Shown piece after piece: positions 53,925 through 63,183 of a DNA stretch of 64,000 nt. Within the stretch, counting starts at the first letter, position 1. Each line of letters begins with the position of its first letter. Under the pieces are notes generated by a model. The model saw only the letters and a list, made by a program, of their open reading frames with translations, did no database searches and had not been told where the DNA came from. This DNA is from Xenorhabdus indica (GTDB lineage Bacteria; Pseudomonadota; Gammaproteobacteria; Enterobacterales; Enterobacteriaceae): NCBI RefSeq assembly GCF_014467235.1, contig NZ_NKHP01000015.1, positions 50,205-114,204 of the forward strand, read 5' to 3'. Both the position numbers and the translations under genes were made by a program.

Positions 53925-54895
53925 ACGCTAAGAGTTAGCCACATAGATAGACTGACAGCAATGATTGCCACAGGCGTTCAATCTTATTTAGCCATGGCGA
54001 ATAGACCGGTAAAAATAACAGGTTAAATTGAGGATTTTGTTTTAGCTACTCCCTGACTTTCCGGCTTTTGTGAATACCATAATTATCTAAAATTAACGTG
54101 ATGCTTTTTGCAGAACGATACTGGCTATTCAGTTTCTTTAACATATTGATAAATAAATCAGAGTTTTTCTTTATACCGCGGACATAGGTCATTTGACCTG
54201 TGCGTGCATCAAGGCAGCCTGCAAGGTAGTGTTTTTGGTTTTTCCCCGGCGTCATGACACGTTTTTGTTGTCCTTTTAGACACCAGTCTGCCCCGATTTT
54301 AGGATTCAGAGCGATATCGACTTCATCTTCATAAAAAAACAGGATGTTGCTCCGATACGTTGGTTAAGGCCTCGGTGATTTTTGCCATTTTTTCGTCATA
54401 CTCCGGATCAGGCTTTTTGACGGCAGGCGCCGCTCTTCGCCAGACAATACCCACCTGACAAAAGTAACGATAAAGCGTACTTTTCGACAGTGATAATCCT
54501 AATAATTCATTTGATGATTTGAGTCAAAAGTTCAATACTCCAGCGTGAACGTAGACAGCCAAAATTTTGCGGGGAATATGATAATAAGAACGACAGCAAA
54601 CTAAAAAGCGGGGCTAAATTCCATCGAGCAGGCCTTCCTCGCGGCAAGCTTTTTAATCCTTCCAGCCCATATAACGTCAACCAATTTATCCAACGATGAA
54701 TGGAAGAACGTGAACAATGAAGGGTTCGGCGATGTAAGAAACGGTCTGACCTTCATGTAACATTAAGAGTGCCATGAGTCGGCGGGCATAATCTTTATCT
54801 CTGGTTTTATGAATAAATTTTTTCATCTGACGTCGTTCACTTCGGGGTACTGGTGCTATGATTGGCATCACCCAGTCAATTTTGGGATTTTTTTG
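53925..54895 (-). pseudogene. IS630-family transposase remnant
   Basis: Minus-strand fragments in different frames read as one IS630-type transposase. The N-terminal helix-turn-helix part is near 54870-54690 (KDYARRLMALLMLHEGQTVSYIAE). The middle is at 54700-54300 (HRWINWLTLYGLEGLKSLPRGR, FYEDEVDIALNPKIGADW). The DDE core is at 54255-54046 (YLAGCLDARTGQM, LILDNYGIHKS). The end, LLFLPVYSPWLNKIERLW, comes after an in-frame TAG at 54046-54048. Several frameshifts and at least one deletion mean no active protein. The element ends were not found. Confidence 0.85.
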
Positions 54896-55077
54896 GTTTG
54901 GCGATTAATCAGATCGCAAAAATTGGACTGAGTTCCCCCCAGTGATCTGCTATTTTGCAAGCTTATTTAAAATGCCACTTTCTGATGGATTAGTTACTTA
55001 AAGGTAGTATTATAATTGAGATTGTATCTTGCATACGTACAGTTATTACGAAATTTCATCTTAAAGAAGGGACTTAT

Positions 55078-55458
55078 ATGAAGGTTTCCACACTTGTTGT
55101 ATCAGTTGCTTTGGCTGGCTTTTGCTTTGTTGCAAACGCCTCTACTCTTGATAATGTTGTAGTTTATTCTACAGAGAAATCTAACGGCTCTATGTCAGTG
55201 GGTAGCAAAAATGCTTACACTAAATCCTTCGAAGTTGCAGTAGCGAACTTATCCGGTAAGGATATTGATTTGTCAAAGCTTTGTTTGAAAGCTTACTCAC
55301 CTGATAAAAAAGAATTTAGGCTGGATACGGTTGATGAAGAGCTGAATCAGGGCACACTGAAAGCGGGTAAATCCGTCAAAGGCATTGCCGTGTTTGCTTC
55401 TGAAAATGACGTAGTTCATAAAGCCGCTCTTATTAAAATTTCTGATAATTGCAAGTAA
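55078..55458 (+). CDS. Small secreted protein, DUF4354-like
   Basis: 126 residues with a clear signal peptide (MKVSTLVVSVALAGFCFVANA, cleavage after about residue 21). The mature part of about 105 residues, with STLDNVVVYSTEKSNGSMSV, SFEVAVANLSGKDIDLSKLCLKAY and VKGIAVFASENDVVHKAALIKISDNCK, fits the DUF4354 family as I remember it, found mainly in Xenorhabdus and Photorhabdus. Function unknown. Two Cys in the mature chain could form a disulfide. Good ribosome binding site, and a strong terminator begins right after the stop, so it is a single-gene unit beside a dead IS. Confidence 0.75.
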   Translation: MKVSTLVVSVALAGFCFVANASTLDNVVVYSTEKSNGSMSVGSKNAYTKSFEVAVANLSGKDIDLSKLCLKAYSPDKKEFRLDTVDEELNQGTLKAGKSVKGIAVFASENDVVHKAALIKISDNCK

Positions 55459-55493
55459 CCAGATAAAGCAGCCTTCCTGGCTGCTTTATCTGG
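55459..55493. terminator. Strong hairpin terminator
   Basis: Perfect 15-bp stem ccagataaagcagcc/ggctgctttatctgg with a 5-nt loop, starting directly after the stop codon. It lies between convergent genes and can act both ways. Confidence 0.85.
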
Positions 55494-55541
55494 ATTAGCT
55501 TTTCAGGCTCGCTCTGAACTCTTAAGGAAACTTAAGTGATG

Positions 55542-56063
55542 CTAAAACAGTGCTTCCATTTCTGACAATATCTGTATACTCCATTGATTCAAACGCTCAT
55601 CAGTCTCTTCAAACTGGTTCACATCATCCAGAGCAAGGCCGACAAACTGTTTGCCATCTTCCGTCAATGGCTTCGGACTAGTGAATTCATAACCTTCAGT
55701 CGGCCAGAAACCGATAAACTGCACGCCCGTAGGAAGTAAATGGTGATACAGCATTCCTAGAGCATCCAGAAACCATTCGCTGTAATCAATTTGATCGCCC
55801 ATGCCATACATGGCAACAATTTTCCCTGTCAAATTCAGTGATGGAAGTTGATCCCAAATAGCCAGCCAATCTTCCTGTATTTCACCGAAATCCCATGTAG
55901 GAATGCCGAGGATCAAGACAGAATATTCTTCCATCAATTTAGGATCACAATCTTTGACGTTGTGTAGGTCGATCAGATCCTCACCAAGAATATCGCGTAT
56001 TTTTTCTGCTACCATTTCAGTATAACAAGTGGTAGAGCCGTAAAAGAGACCAATTTTCATCAT
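55542..56063 (-). CDS. fldB: FldB, flavodoxin 2
   Basis: FMN electron carrier, long-chain flavodoxin. 173 residues, the E. coli length. Phosphate loop [10 protein letters not shown] near the N terminus, the [10 protein letters not shown] loop and [21 protein letters not shown] (isoalloxazine contacts). Divergent from xerD, as in E. coli. Confidence 0.95.
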   Translation of the reverse strand: MMKIGLFYGSTTCYTEMVAEKIRDILGEDLIDLHNVKDCDPKLMEEYSVLILGIPTWDFGEIQEDWLAIWDQLPSLNLTGKIVAMYGMGDQIDYSEWFLDALGMLYHHLLPTGVQFIGFWPTEGYEFTSPKPLTEDGKQFVGLALDDVNQFEETDERLNQWSIQILSEMEALF

Positions 56064-56166
56064 TATTTATCAGAGAATTTCTAATATGAGAGGGGGTATT
56101 GTAACAGAAGAATTGCTTTTTCAGGCATAATAGCCGATCGGAAGGCGCAGATATAAAGGAGGGCTT

Positions 56167-57105
56167 GTGCCAAGCAAACACGTATTAAAAACTGATGTAT
56201 CGGAACAGAGCCCATCGGCTAATCCCCTGATAGAACAATTTTTGGATACGATCTGGCTGGAAAAAGATCTGGCAGAAAACACATTGGCTTCTTATCGGCT
56301 TGATTTACAATCTTTGAATAATTGGCTGGTGTATGGTGGCTATGATTTGCTTTCTGTACAGTCTATCGAACTACAATCATTTTTGGCTGAACGGGTAGAT
56401 GGCGGTTATAAAGCCAGTAGCTCTGCGCGTTTGTTGAGTGCCATGCGCAGATTGTTTCAATATCTCTATCGTGAAAAAATGCGGACGGATGATCCAACCG
56501 CGCTGTTATCTGCCCCCAAATTACCTAAGCGCTTACCAAAAGATTTAAGCGAAAAACAGGTTGAAGATTTGCTAAACGCGCCCTCGACTGAGCAACCAAT
56601 AGAACTGCGGGATAAAGCGATGCTTGAAGTGCTTTATGCCTGTGGATTACGCGTATCTGAATTGGTTGGATTAACATTATCAGATGTGAGCTTACGTCAG
56701 GGCGTTGTCAGGATCATAGGTAAGGGGAACAAAGAAAGATTAGTTCCTTTAGGTGAAGAAGCTCTCTACTGGCTGGAGCAATATCTAGAGTATGGACGCC
56801 CATGGTTATTGAATGGCATAGTTTCCGATGTGTTTTTTCCCAGTAAACGGGGAACACAGATGACGCGCCAGACTTTCTGGCATCGGATCAAACATTATGC
56901 TGTATTGGCTGGTATTGATTCCGAGCGTTTATCCCCGCACGTTTTACGCCATGCTTTTGCAACACATTTAATCAATCATGGCGCTGACTTACGGGTTGTG
57001 CAGATGTTACTCGGACACAGTGATCTCTCCACAACACAAATTTATACACATGTGGCAACTGAACGTCTTAAAGTGCTGCATCAACAACATCATCCTCGCG
57101 GATAA
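56167..57105 (+). CDS. xerD: XerD, site-specific tyrosine recombinase
   Basis: With XerC resolves chromosome dimers at dif. 312 residues, against 298 in E. coli. The extra part is an N-terminal extension from a GTG at 56167 that has aaggagg just before it. Catalytic residues are in GLRVSELVG (Arg), the Lys of GKGNKERL, HVLRHAFATH (His, Arg), GHSDLSTTQIYTH (His and the nucleophile Tyr). First gene of xerD-dsbC-recJ. Confidence 0.96.
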   Translation: MPSKHVLKTDVSEQSPSANPLIEQFLDTIWLEKDLAENTLASYRLDLQSLNNWLVYGGYDLLSVQSIELQSFLAERVDGGYKASSSARLLSAMRRLFQYLYREKMRTDDPTALLSAPKLPKRLPKDLSEKQVEDLLNAPSTEQPIELRDKAMLEVLYACGLRVSELVGLTLSDVSLRQGVVRIIGKGNKERLVPLGEEALYWLEQYLEYGRPWLLNGIVSDVFFPSKRGTQMTRQTFWHRIKHYAVLAGIDSERLSPHVLRHAFATHLINHGADLRVVQMLLGHSDLSTTQIYTHVATERLKVLHQQHHPRG

Positions 57106-57180
57106 CAATTCATAAATGGCCGTTCATTGAGCACTGTTTATGAATAGTTTGCGAAGAAAGGTGCAAAAAGGAACAAAGTA

Positions 57181-57882
57181 ATGAAGAAAATTGCGTTTTG
57201 TCTTTCCTTAATACTAACTGCTTTTGCTAACAATACTTTTGCTGACGACAGCATGATTAATAACTCATTGTCAAAAATGGGACTTAAGGCAGAAAGTATC
57301 ACGCCATCACATATTACCGGGGTAAGTACTGCTTTAACCCCGCATGGGACTCTTTACATATCCAATGACGGTAAATATCTGTTCCAGGGGCCACTTTACG
57401 ATCTCAGTGGAAAAGTACCAAAACAAGTGATTAATCAGGCTTTGGTAAAAAAACTGGAAGCCTTGAAAGATCAAATGATCATTTATAAGGCTCCAAAAGA
57501 AAAACATGTCGTGACTGTATTTACAGACATTACTTGTGGATATTGCCGTAAGTTACATGAAAATATTAAGAAATATAATGATGAGGGAATAACTATCCGT
57601 TATCTGGCATTCCCTCGTCATGGTCTGCAACACCAATCAGCGAAAGATATGCAATCTATTTGGTGCAGTGCGAAGCCTGCTAAGGCATTGGATGATGCTT
57701 TTAAAGACGAGAAAATTTCACCTATTGAAAGTTGTAAAAAGGATATTGCCAAACATTATGAGCTCGGCTTACAGTTTGGTGTCAGTGGAACACCAGCTAT
57801 GATACTCAAAGATGGCAGTATGATTAGTGGTTTTATGCCGCCAAAAGATTTAGCTGACGCATTAGCGCAGCATGCTGAATAA
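57181..57882 (+). CDS. dsbC: DsbC, periplasmic disulfide isomerase
   Basis: Thiol isomerase that shuffles wrong disulfides, kept reduced by DsbD. 233 residues. Signal peptide to about residue 21 (ending NNTFA). The N-terminal dimerisation domain is followed by a thioredoxin fold with the active site C119-G-Y-C122 (DITCGYCRKLH) and the cis-Pro loop GVSGTPAM. A second pair of Cys (WCSAK, ESCKK) is structural. Between xerD and recJ. Confidence 0.96.
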   Translation: MKKIAFCLSLILTAFANNTFADDSMINNSLSKMGLKAESITPSHITGVSTALTPHGTLYISNDGKYLFQGPLYDLSGKVPKQVINQALVKKLEALKDQMIIYKAPKEKHVVTVFTDITCGYCRKLHENIKKYNDEGITIRYLAFPRHGLQHQSAKDMQSIWCSAKPAKALDDAFKDEKISPIESCKKDIAKHYELGLQFGVSGTPAMILKDGSMISGFMPPKDLADALAQHAE

Positions 57883-57932
57883 CCATCCAACCGATCCTGA
57901 TTTAGTGAATAACAGGTAGTGAATTAAGCCCA

Positions 57933-59666
57933 GTGAATAGAAAAACACAACTCCGCCGCCGCCCAGCGGCGGATGATAGCCACCTTCCCGATAGTATCCA
58001 TCCGTTATTACGCCGCTTATATGCTACACGTGGTATACGCCAGGCTGATGAGTTAGAACGCGGAGCGAAAGGGTTACTTAATTATCAATCTCTCAATGGC
58101 ATTGAAGAGGCTGTTTCCTTGCTTATTACAGCATTGCACCAACATTGGCGCATTGTTGTTGTCGGTGATTTTGATGCTGATGGAGCAACCAGTACCGCAT
58201 TAAGCATCCGTGCATTATGTGCAATGGGATATCGGAATCTGGATTATTTTGTGCCTAATCGTTTTGACGATGGTTATGGATTAAGTGTGCAGGTCGTGAA
58301 TGATGTCGCCAAAAAAGGGACTGATCTGATCATTACCGTCGATAATGGGATCTCTTCCCATGAGGGTGTTACGGCAGCACATCAGTACGGTATTAAAGTG
58401 ATCATCACAGATCACCATTTGCCGGGGGAAACACTGCCAGCCGCAGATGCCATTATTAACCCCAATCTGGTGGATTGCTCCTTTCCTTCAAAAGCATTGG
58501 CCGGTGTTGGTGTTGCTTTTTACCTGATGTCCGCACTCAGAGCGGAACTACGTAAAATAGGGTGGTTTGAGCAACAGGGTATCCCTTTGCCGAATCTGGC
58601 AGAATTGCTTGATTTGGTGGCATTGGGAACAGTAGCAGATGTCGTTCCTCTCGATACCAACAACCGTATTCTGGTGTATCAGGGATTGAACCGGATCCGG
58701 GCAGGGCGCTGTTGTGCCGGTATTCGTGCATTACTGGAGGTTTCCAAACGGGAATCAGGAAAGCTGGTTGCCAGTGATTTGGGATTCTCCCTGGGCCCAC
58801 GGTTAAATGCAGCAGGGCGACTGGATGATATGTCCGTTGGCGTCGCATTGCTGTTGACTGATGATATTGTACAGGCACGACAAATTGCCTGTGAATTAGA
58901 TGGATTGAACCAAACTCGCCGTGAAATTGAACAGGGTATGCAGCAGGAAGCCTTGCAGATCTGTGACCAAATTGAACGTACTCATACTGAATTACCTTAC
59001 GGGCTGGCTATTTATCATCCTGAATGGCATCAGGGAGTTGTGGGCATTTTAGCATCTCGTATTAAAGAACGTTTTCATCGTCCGGTTATCGCTTTTGCTC
59101 CTGCGGGAGACGGAACACTAAAAGGTTCAGGTCGTTCCGTCAATGGGCTCCATATGCGAGATGCCCTTGAGCGCCTTGAAACCTTATATCCGGGATTAAT
59201 GCTGAAATTTGGTGGCCATGCTATGGCAGCCGGGTTATCGATTGAGCAGGATAAATTCGGCCAGTTTCAGCGCCGTTTCTCTGAACTGGTGGCAGACTGG
59301 CTGGATGTCGCTCAACTTGAAGGTGTTATCTGGAGTGATGGTGAACTGACATTAAAAGAGTTGTCACTGGAAGTTGCTGAGATCCTGCGGGATGGAGGTC
59401 CTTGGGGGCAGGCATTTTCTGAGCCGGTATTTGACGGTAAATTTAAGCTCCTGCAACAGAGGATTGTTGGTGAAAATCATCTGAAAGTCATGCTTGAACC
59501 GTTAAACGGAGGGCCGATGTTGGATGGTATTGCGTTTAACATCGATACAAAATTCTGGCCAGATAACAGCGTTAAGACGGTGGAACTGGCTTATAAACTG
59601 GATATCAACGAATTTCGCGGTAACCGTGATGTTCAGCTTTTAATCCAGCACATCTGGCCTCACTGA
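57933..59666 (+). CDS. recJ: RecJ, single-strand DNA 5'-3' exonuclease
   Basis: DHH-family exonuclease acting in recombination and mismatch repair. 577 residues, the E. coli length. Metal motifs VVVGDFDADGATSTAL, VTVDNGISS, ITDHHLPGE and the DHHA1 region KFGGHAMAAGLS are intact. GTG start. The ribosome binding site is weak (aagccc), as expected for a low-level protein coupled to dsbC. Confidence 0.96.
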   Translation: MNRKTQLRRRPAADDSHLPDSIHPLLRRLYATRGIRQADELERGAKGLLNYQSLNGIEEAVSLLITALHQHWRIVVVGDFDADGATSTALSIRALCAMGYRNLDYFVPNRFDDGYGLSVQVVNDVAKKGTDLIITVDNGISSHEGVTAAHQYGIKVIITDHHLPGETLPAADAIINPNLVDCSFPSKALAGVGVAFYLMSALRAELRKIGWFEQQGIPLPNLAELLDLVALGTVADVVPLDTNNRILVYQGLNRIRAGRCCAGIRALLEVSKRESGKLVASDLGFSLGPRLNAAGRLDDMSVGVALLLTDDIVQARQIACELDGLNQTRREIEQGMQQEALQICDQIERTHTELPYGLAIYHPEWHQGVVGILASRIKERFHRPVIAFAPAGDGTLKGSGRSVNGLHMRDALERLETLYPGLMLKFGGHAMAAGLSIEQDKFGQFQRRFSELVADWLDVAQLEGVIWSDGELTLKELSLEVAEILRDGGPWGQAFSEPVFDGKFKLLQQRIVGENHLKVMLEPLNGGPMLDGIAFNIDTKFWPDNSVKTVELAYKLDINEFRGNRDVQLLIQHIWPH

Positions 59667-59884
59667 ATTGGCCTTACTGGCTGAGTCGATCAATTGGCTA
59701 AGGTAGTGTGATTAACCATCTATCCATTGCCACATAATCACGTATGATTATGTGGCAAGTCACTTGAAATGCTATAAACCCTTTGCCAGATCCGTTACAA
59801 TACGCGGTTCGAAAATATCCATACGATCATCTTTCTGTAAAAAACATCGTTTTTTATAAAAACACAACGTATAAGACACGAAAT
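59667..59884. other. Gap between recJ and prfB
   Basis: 218 bp with no gene. It contains a short inverted repeat around tgccacataatca/tgattatgtggca (about 59729-59757), which could terminate recJ or act in the prfB promoter. Confidence 0.45.
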
Positions 59885-60983
59885 ATGTTTGAAATTAATC
59901 CGGTAAAAAACCATATTCAGAACCTGTCTGAGCGGACAGCAGTTCTGAGGGGGTATCTTTGACTATGATGCCAAGAAAGAACGTTTAGAAGAAGTCAATG
60001 CTGAATTGGAACAGCCTGATGTCTGGAATGAACCGGAACGGGCACAGGCGTTGGGTAAAGAGCGTTCATCGCTGGAAGGCATTGTAGAAACGATTGATCA
60101 GCTTGAGCAAGGCTTAGAAGATGTAAACGGCTTGTTGGAACTGGCCATTGAAGCTGATGATGAAGAAACTTTCAATGAAGCGGTAGCTGAATTGGAACAA
60201 TTGGAAGAAAAATTAGGCCAGCTTGAATTCCGTCGCATGTTCTCTGGCCAATATGACAGTGCAAACTGTTATTTGGATCTACAGGCAGGTTCTGGTGGTA
60301 CGGAAGCACAAGACTGGGCGAGTATGTTGATGCGCATGTATTTGCGTTGGGCGGAATCCAAAGGCTTTAAGACCGAAATTATTGAAGAATCTGATGGCGA
60401 TGTTGCCGGTCTGAAATCTGCTACCATCAAAATTATCGGTGAATATGCCTACGGTTGGTTACGTACAGAAACTGGTGTACATCGTCTGGTACGTAAAAGC
60501 CCGTTTGATTCTGGTGGTCGCCGTCATACATCATTCAGCTCAGCTTTTATTTACCCGGAAGTTGACGATGACATTGATATCGAAATCAATCCTGCTGATT
60601 TGCGTATCGACGTATACCGTGCCTCTGGTGCGGGTGGTCAGCATGTCAACAAAACCGAATCTGCGGTGCGTATTACTCACGTACCGACAGGTATTGTTAC
60701 TCAGTGTCAGACAGACCGCTCTCAGCATAAAAACAAAGATCAGGCGATGAAACAGTTGAAAGCCAAACTGTACGAGCTGGAAATGCAGAAGAAAAATGCT
60801 GATAAACAGGCTATGGAAGAGAACAAATCGGATATCGGTTGGGGTAGTCAGATACGCTCTTATGTTTTGGATGATTCCCGCATTAAAGACTTGCGTACAG
60901 GTATCGAAACCCGCAATACGCAGTCTGTGCTGGATGGTGATTTGGACAAATTCATTGAAGCAAGCTTAAAAGCTGGCCTATGA
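59885..60983 (+). CDS. prfB: PrfB, peptide chain release factor 2 (programmed +1 frameshift)
   Basis: Reads UGA and UAA stop codons. 25 codons from the ATG at 59885 end in CTT TGA. A +1 shift at 59959/59960 joins them to the frame ending at 60983, giving 365 residues, the E. coli length. The SPF stop-reading motif ([10 protein letters not shown]) and GGQ motif ([13 protein letters not shown]) are present. Residue 246 is Ala (YRASGAGG), as in most bacteria, not the Thr of E. coli K-12. lysS follows after nine bases, as in E. coli. Confidence 0.97.
59948..59962 (+). promoter_or_regulatory. prfB +1 frameshift site
   Basis: aggggg, three bases, then CTT TGA C: the internal Shine-Dalgarno sequence, slippery CTT and in-frame UGA followed by C that make RF2 synthesis self-limiting. 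Confidence 0.96.
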
Positions 60984-60992
60984 GGAACTAAA

Positions 60993-62507
60993 ATGTCACA
61001 ACAACAGCAGGGGGCTGAACAGGCTCCTGATTTAAATAACGAACTGAAAACACGCCGTGAAAAACTGGCTACACTGCGCAGCAACGGTATTGCATTCCCG
61101 AATGATTTTCGTCGTGAAAACATTTCTGAAGATCTGCATGCAAAATACGATGATAAAACTCAGGAAGAGCTGGAAGCGCTGAACATTGAAGTAACTATTG
61201 CAGGTCGTATGATGACCCGCCGTATCATGGGTAAGGCATCTTTTGCGACCTTGCAGGATATGGGCGGCCGTATTCAGATCTACGTTTCCCGTGACGATCT
61301 GCCGGAAGGCATTTATAACGAGCAGTTCAAAAAATGGGACTTAGGTGACATTTTAGGTGCACGCGGTAAATTATTTAAAACCAAAACCGGCGAGCTTTCT
61401 ATTCATTGTAGTGAACTGCGTTTACTGACTAAGGCATTACGCCCATTGCCGGATAAATTCCACGGTCTGGCGGATCAGGAAACCCGTTACCGCCAGCGTT
61501 ATCTGGATCTGATCTCGAATGATGAATCGCGTAAAGCATTCCAGATCCGTTCCCGTGTGATGTCTGCGTTGCGTAATTTCATGATCAGCAAAAACTTCAT
61601 GGAAGTTGAAACGCCGATGATGCAGGCGATCCCTGGCGGAGCGAGTGCGCGTCCATTTATTACTCACCACAATGCGCTGGATATCGACATGTATCTGCGT
61701 ATAGCGCCAGAGCTTTACCTGAAACGTCTGGTGGTGGGTGGTTTTGAACGTGTGTTCGAAATCAACCGTAACTTCCGAAATGAAGGCGTTTCACCACGTC
61801 ATAATCCAGAGTTCACCATGATGGAGCTCTACATGGCCTATGCTGATTATCAGGATTTGATCGTTCTGACTGAAGAATTGTTCCGCACACTGACTCAGGA
61901 AGTGTTGGGTACGACGTTGGTCAAATACGGCGAACAAGAGTTCGATTTTGGCAAACCTTTCGTGAAAATGACCATGAAAGAAGCAATTTGCAAATACCGC
62001 CCGGAAACCAACGTGGCGGATCTGGATGATATGGTTAAAGCTGTTGCTATCGCTGAATCTCTTGGTATTGAAGTTGAAAAAGGTTGGGGATTAGGCCGTG
62101 TTCAGTGTGAAATTTTTGAAGAAACTGCGGAAAGCCATCTGATTCAGCCGACATTTATTACTGAATATCCGGCAGAAGTTTCTCCACTGGCGCGTCGTAA
62201 TGACGATAATCCATTCATTACTGACCGTTTTGAATTCTTCATTGGTGGACGTGAAATCGGTAATGGTTTCTCCGAGCTAAACGACGCAGAAGATCAGGCA
62301 GAACGTTTTGCAGAGCAGGTTCGTCAGAAAGACGAAGGTGATGACGAAGCCATGTTCTACGATGATGACTACGTAACTGCATTGGAACACGGCATGCCGC
62401 CAACAGCGGGTTTGGGTATTGGTATCGACCGTATGGTGATGTTGTTCACTAATAGCCATACCATTCGTGACGTGATCTTATTCCCGGCTATGCGTCCGAA
62501 TAAATAA
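60993..62507 (+). CDS. lysS: LysS, lysyl-tRNA synthetase (class II)
   Basis: Charges tRNA-Lys. 504 residues, one fewer than E. coli. N-terminal OB-fold anticodon domain ([21 protein letters not shown]), then class II motifs: [10 protein letters not shown] (1), [20 protein letters not shown] (2) and [13 protein letters not shown] (3). The ribosome binding site gaggaa overlaps the prfB stop. Ends with a clear terminator. Confidence 0.98.
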   Translation: MSQQQQGAEQAPDLNNELKTRREKLATLRSNGIAFPNDFRRENISEDLHAKYDDKTQEELEALNIEVTIAGRMMTRRIMGKASFATLQDMGGRIQIYVSRDDLPEGIYNEQFKKWDLGDILGARGKLFKTKTGELSIHCSELRLLTKALRPLPDKFHGLADQETRYRQRYLDLISNDESRKAFQIRSRVMSALRNFMISKNFMEVETPMMQAIPGGASARPFITHHNALDIDMYLRIAPELYLKRLVVGGFERVFEINRNFRNEGVSPRHNPEFTMMELYMAYADYQDLIVLTEELFRTLTQEVLGTTLVKYGEQEFDFGKPFVKMTMKEAICKYRPETNVADLDDMVKAVAIAESLGIEVEKGWGLGRVQCEIFEETAESHLIQPTFITEYPAEVSPLARRNDDNPFITDRFEFFIGGREIGNGFSELNDAEDQAERFAEQVRQKDEGDDEAMFYDDDYVTALEHGMPPTAGLGIGIDRMVMLFTNSHTIRDVILFPAMRPNK

Positions 62508-62533
62508 TCGTTTTTTGATTAAAATCAATAAAT

Positions 62534-62568
62534 AACGCCCTGCTCAGTTTGTTGAGCGGGGCGTTTTT
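62534..62568 (+). terminator. Rho-independent terminator of prfB-lysS
   Basis: 13-bp stem aacgccctgctca/tgagcggggcgtt with one G-U pair, 6-nt loop, ending in five T. Confidence 0.9.
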
Positions 62569-62710
62569 GCAGTGAGGAAAATAAAAAGTGAGGAAAAGGC
62601 AAGCGTAGCGTGTCAGTAGTGCGTTGAATAGGCCAAAATGACTATATTCGGTTAAGCGTCCAATGATTAGATGCTGTGATAAACTTTCCGTTTTTTATTA
62701 TGGGTGAAAG

Positions 62711-62755
62711 ATGGCTAAAGTTGATGTGGTTTGTCGTTACTGTCACAAGACGGAA
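62711..62755 (+). mobile_element. IS1-type transposase InsA remnant
   Basis: ATG followed by codons for AKVDVVCRYCHKTE, the zinc-finger start of IS1-family InsA proteins, then an abrupt stop where IS3-like sequence begins. Only 15 codons remain. The left end of the element was not identified. Confidence 0.65.
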
Positions 62756-63050
62756 TGATGTGGTCCAATGATTTTGGTCACCGTTATAGAGGTGATATTC
62801 TCACTTCAACACGCAAATAGGTGACATGATGAAAAGACGTTTCAGCCCCGAATTTAAACTGGAATCTGCCCAGCTAGTCCTTGACCAATATTACAGCATC
62901 AGAGACGCTGCGAAGGCGATGAATGTGAGTAAATCGGCAATGGAGTCCTGGGTTCGCCAGTTAAAACAGGAGCGACACTCAGTTTACTGTACTGACGAAT
63001 ACCGGAGTGAACTGACCCGTGCTGGGATTGGTTACGTGCCTTTCTGTTGA
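62756..63050 (+). mobile_element. IS3-family remnant with internal deletion
   Basis: A frame from 62826 (74 codons) begins MMKRRFSPEFKLESAQLVLD, the OrfA helix-turn-helix of IS3 elements, through SWVRQLKQER. It then jumps to YCTDEYRSELTRAGI, which looks like the DDE region of OrfB. The leucine zipper of OrfA and most of OrfB are missing, so this is a deletion derivative and not functional. The left end starts with tgatgtggtcca and cuts into the IS1 remnant. Confidence 0.75.
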
Positions 63051-63183
63051 CCTGTCGTTTACTTCGGTTTCCTCTGATTACCGGGCCCAGAGTCAGTGAC
63101 CTAATAGGAGCCTTGCCCCTGCCCCCTGAGTGTCATGTCCTACGATGGGAATGGTAATACCGCTCTCATTAAAGGAGATCCGT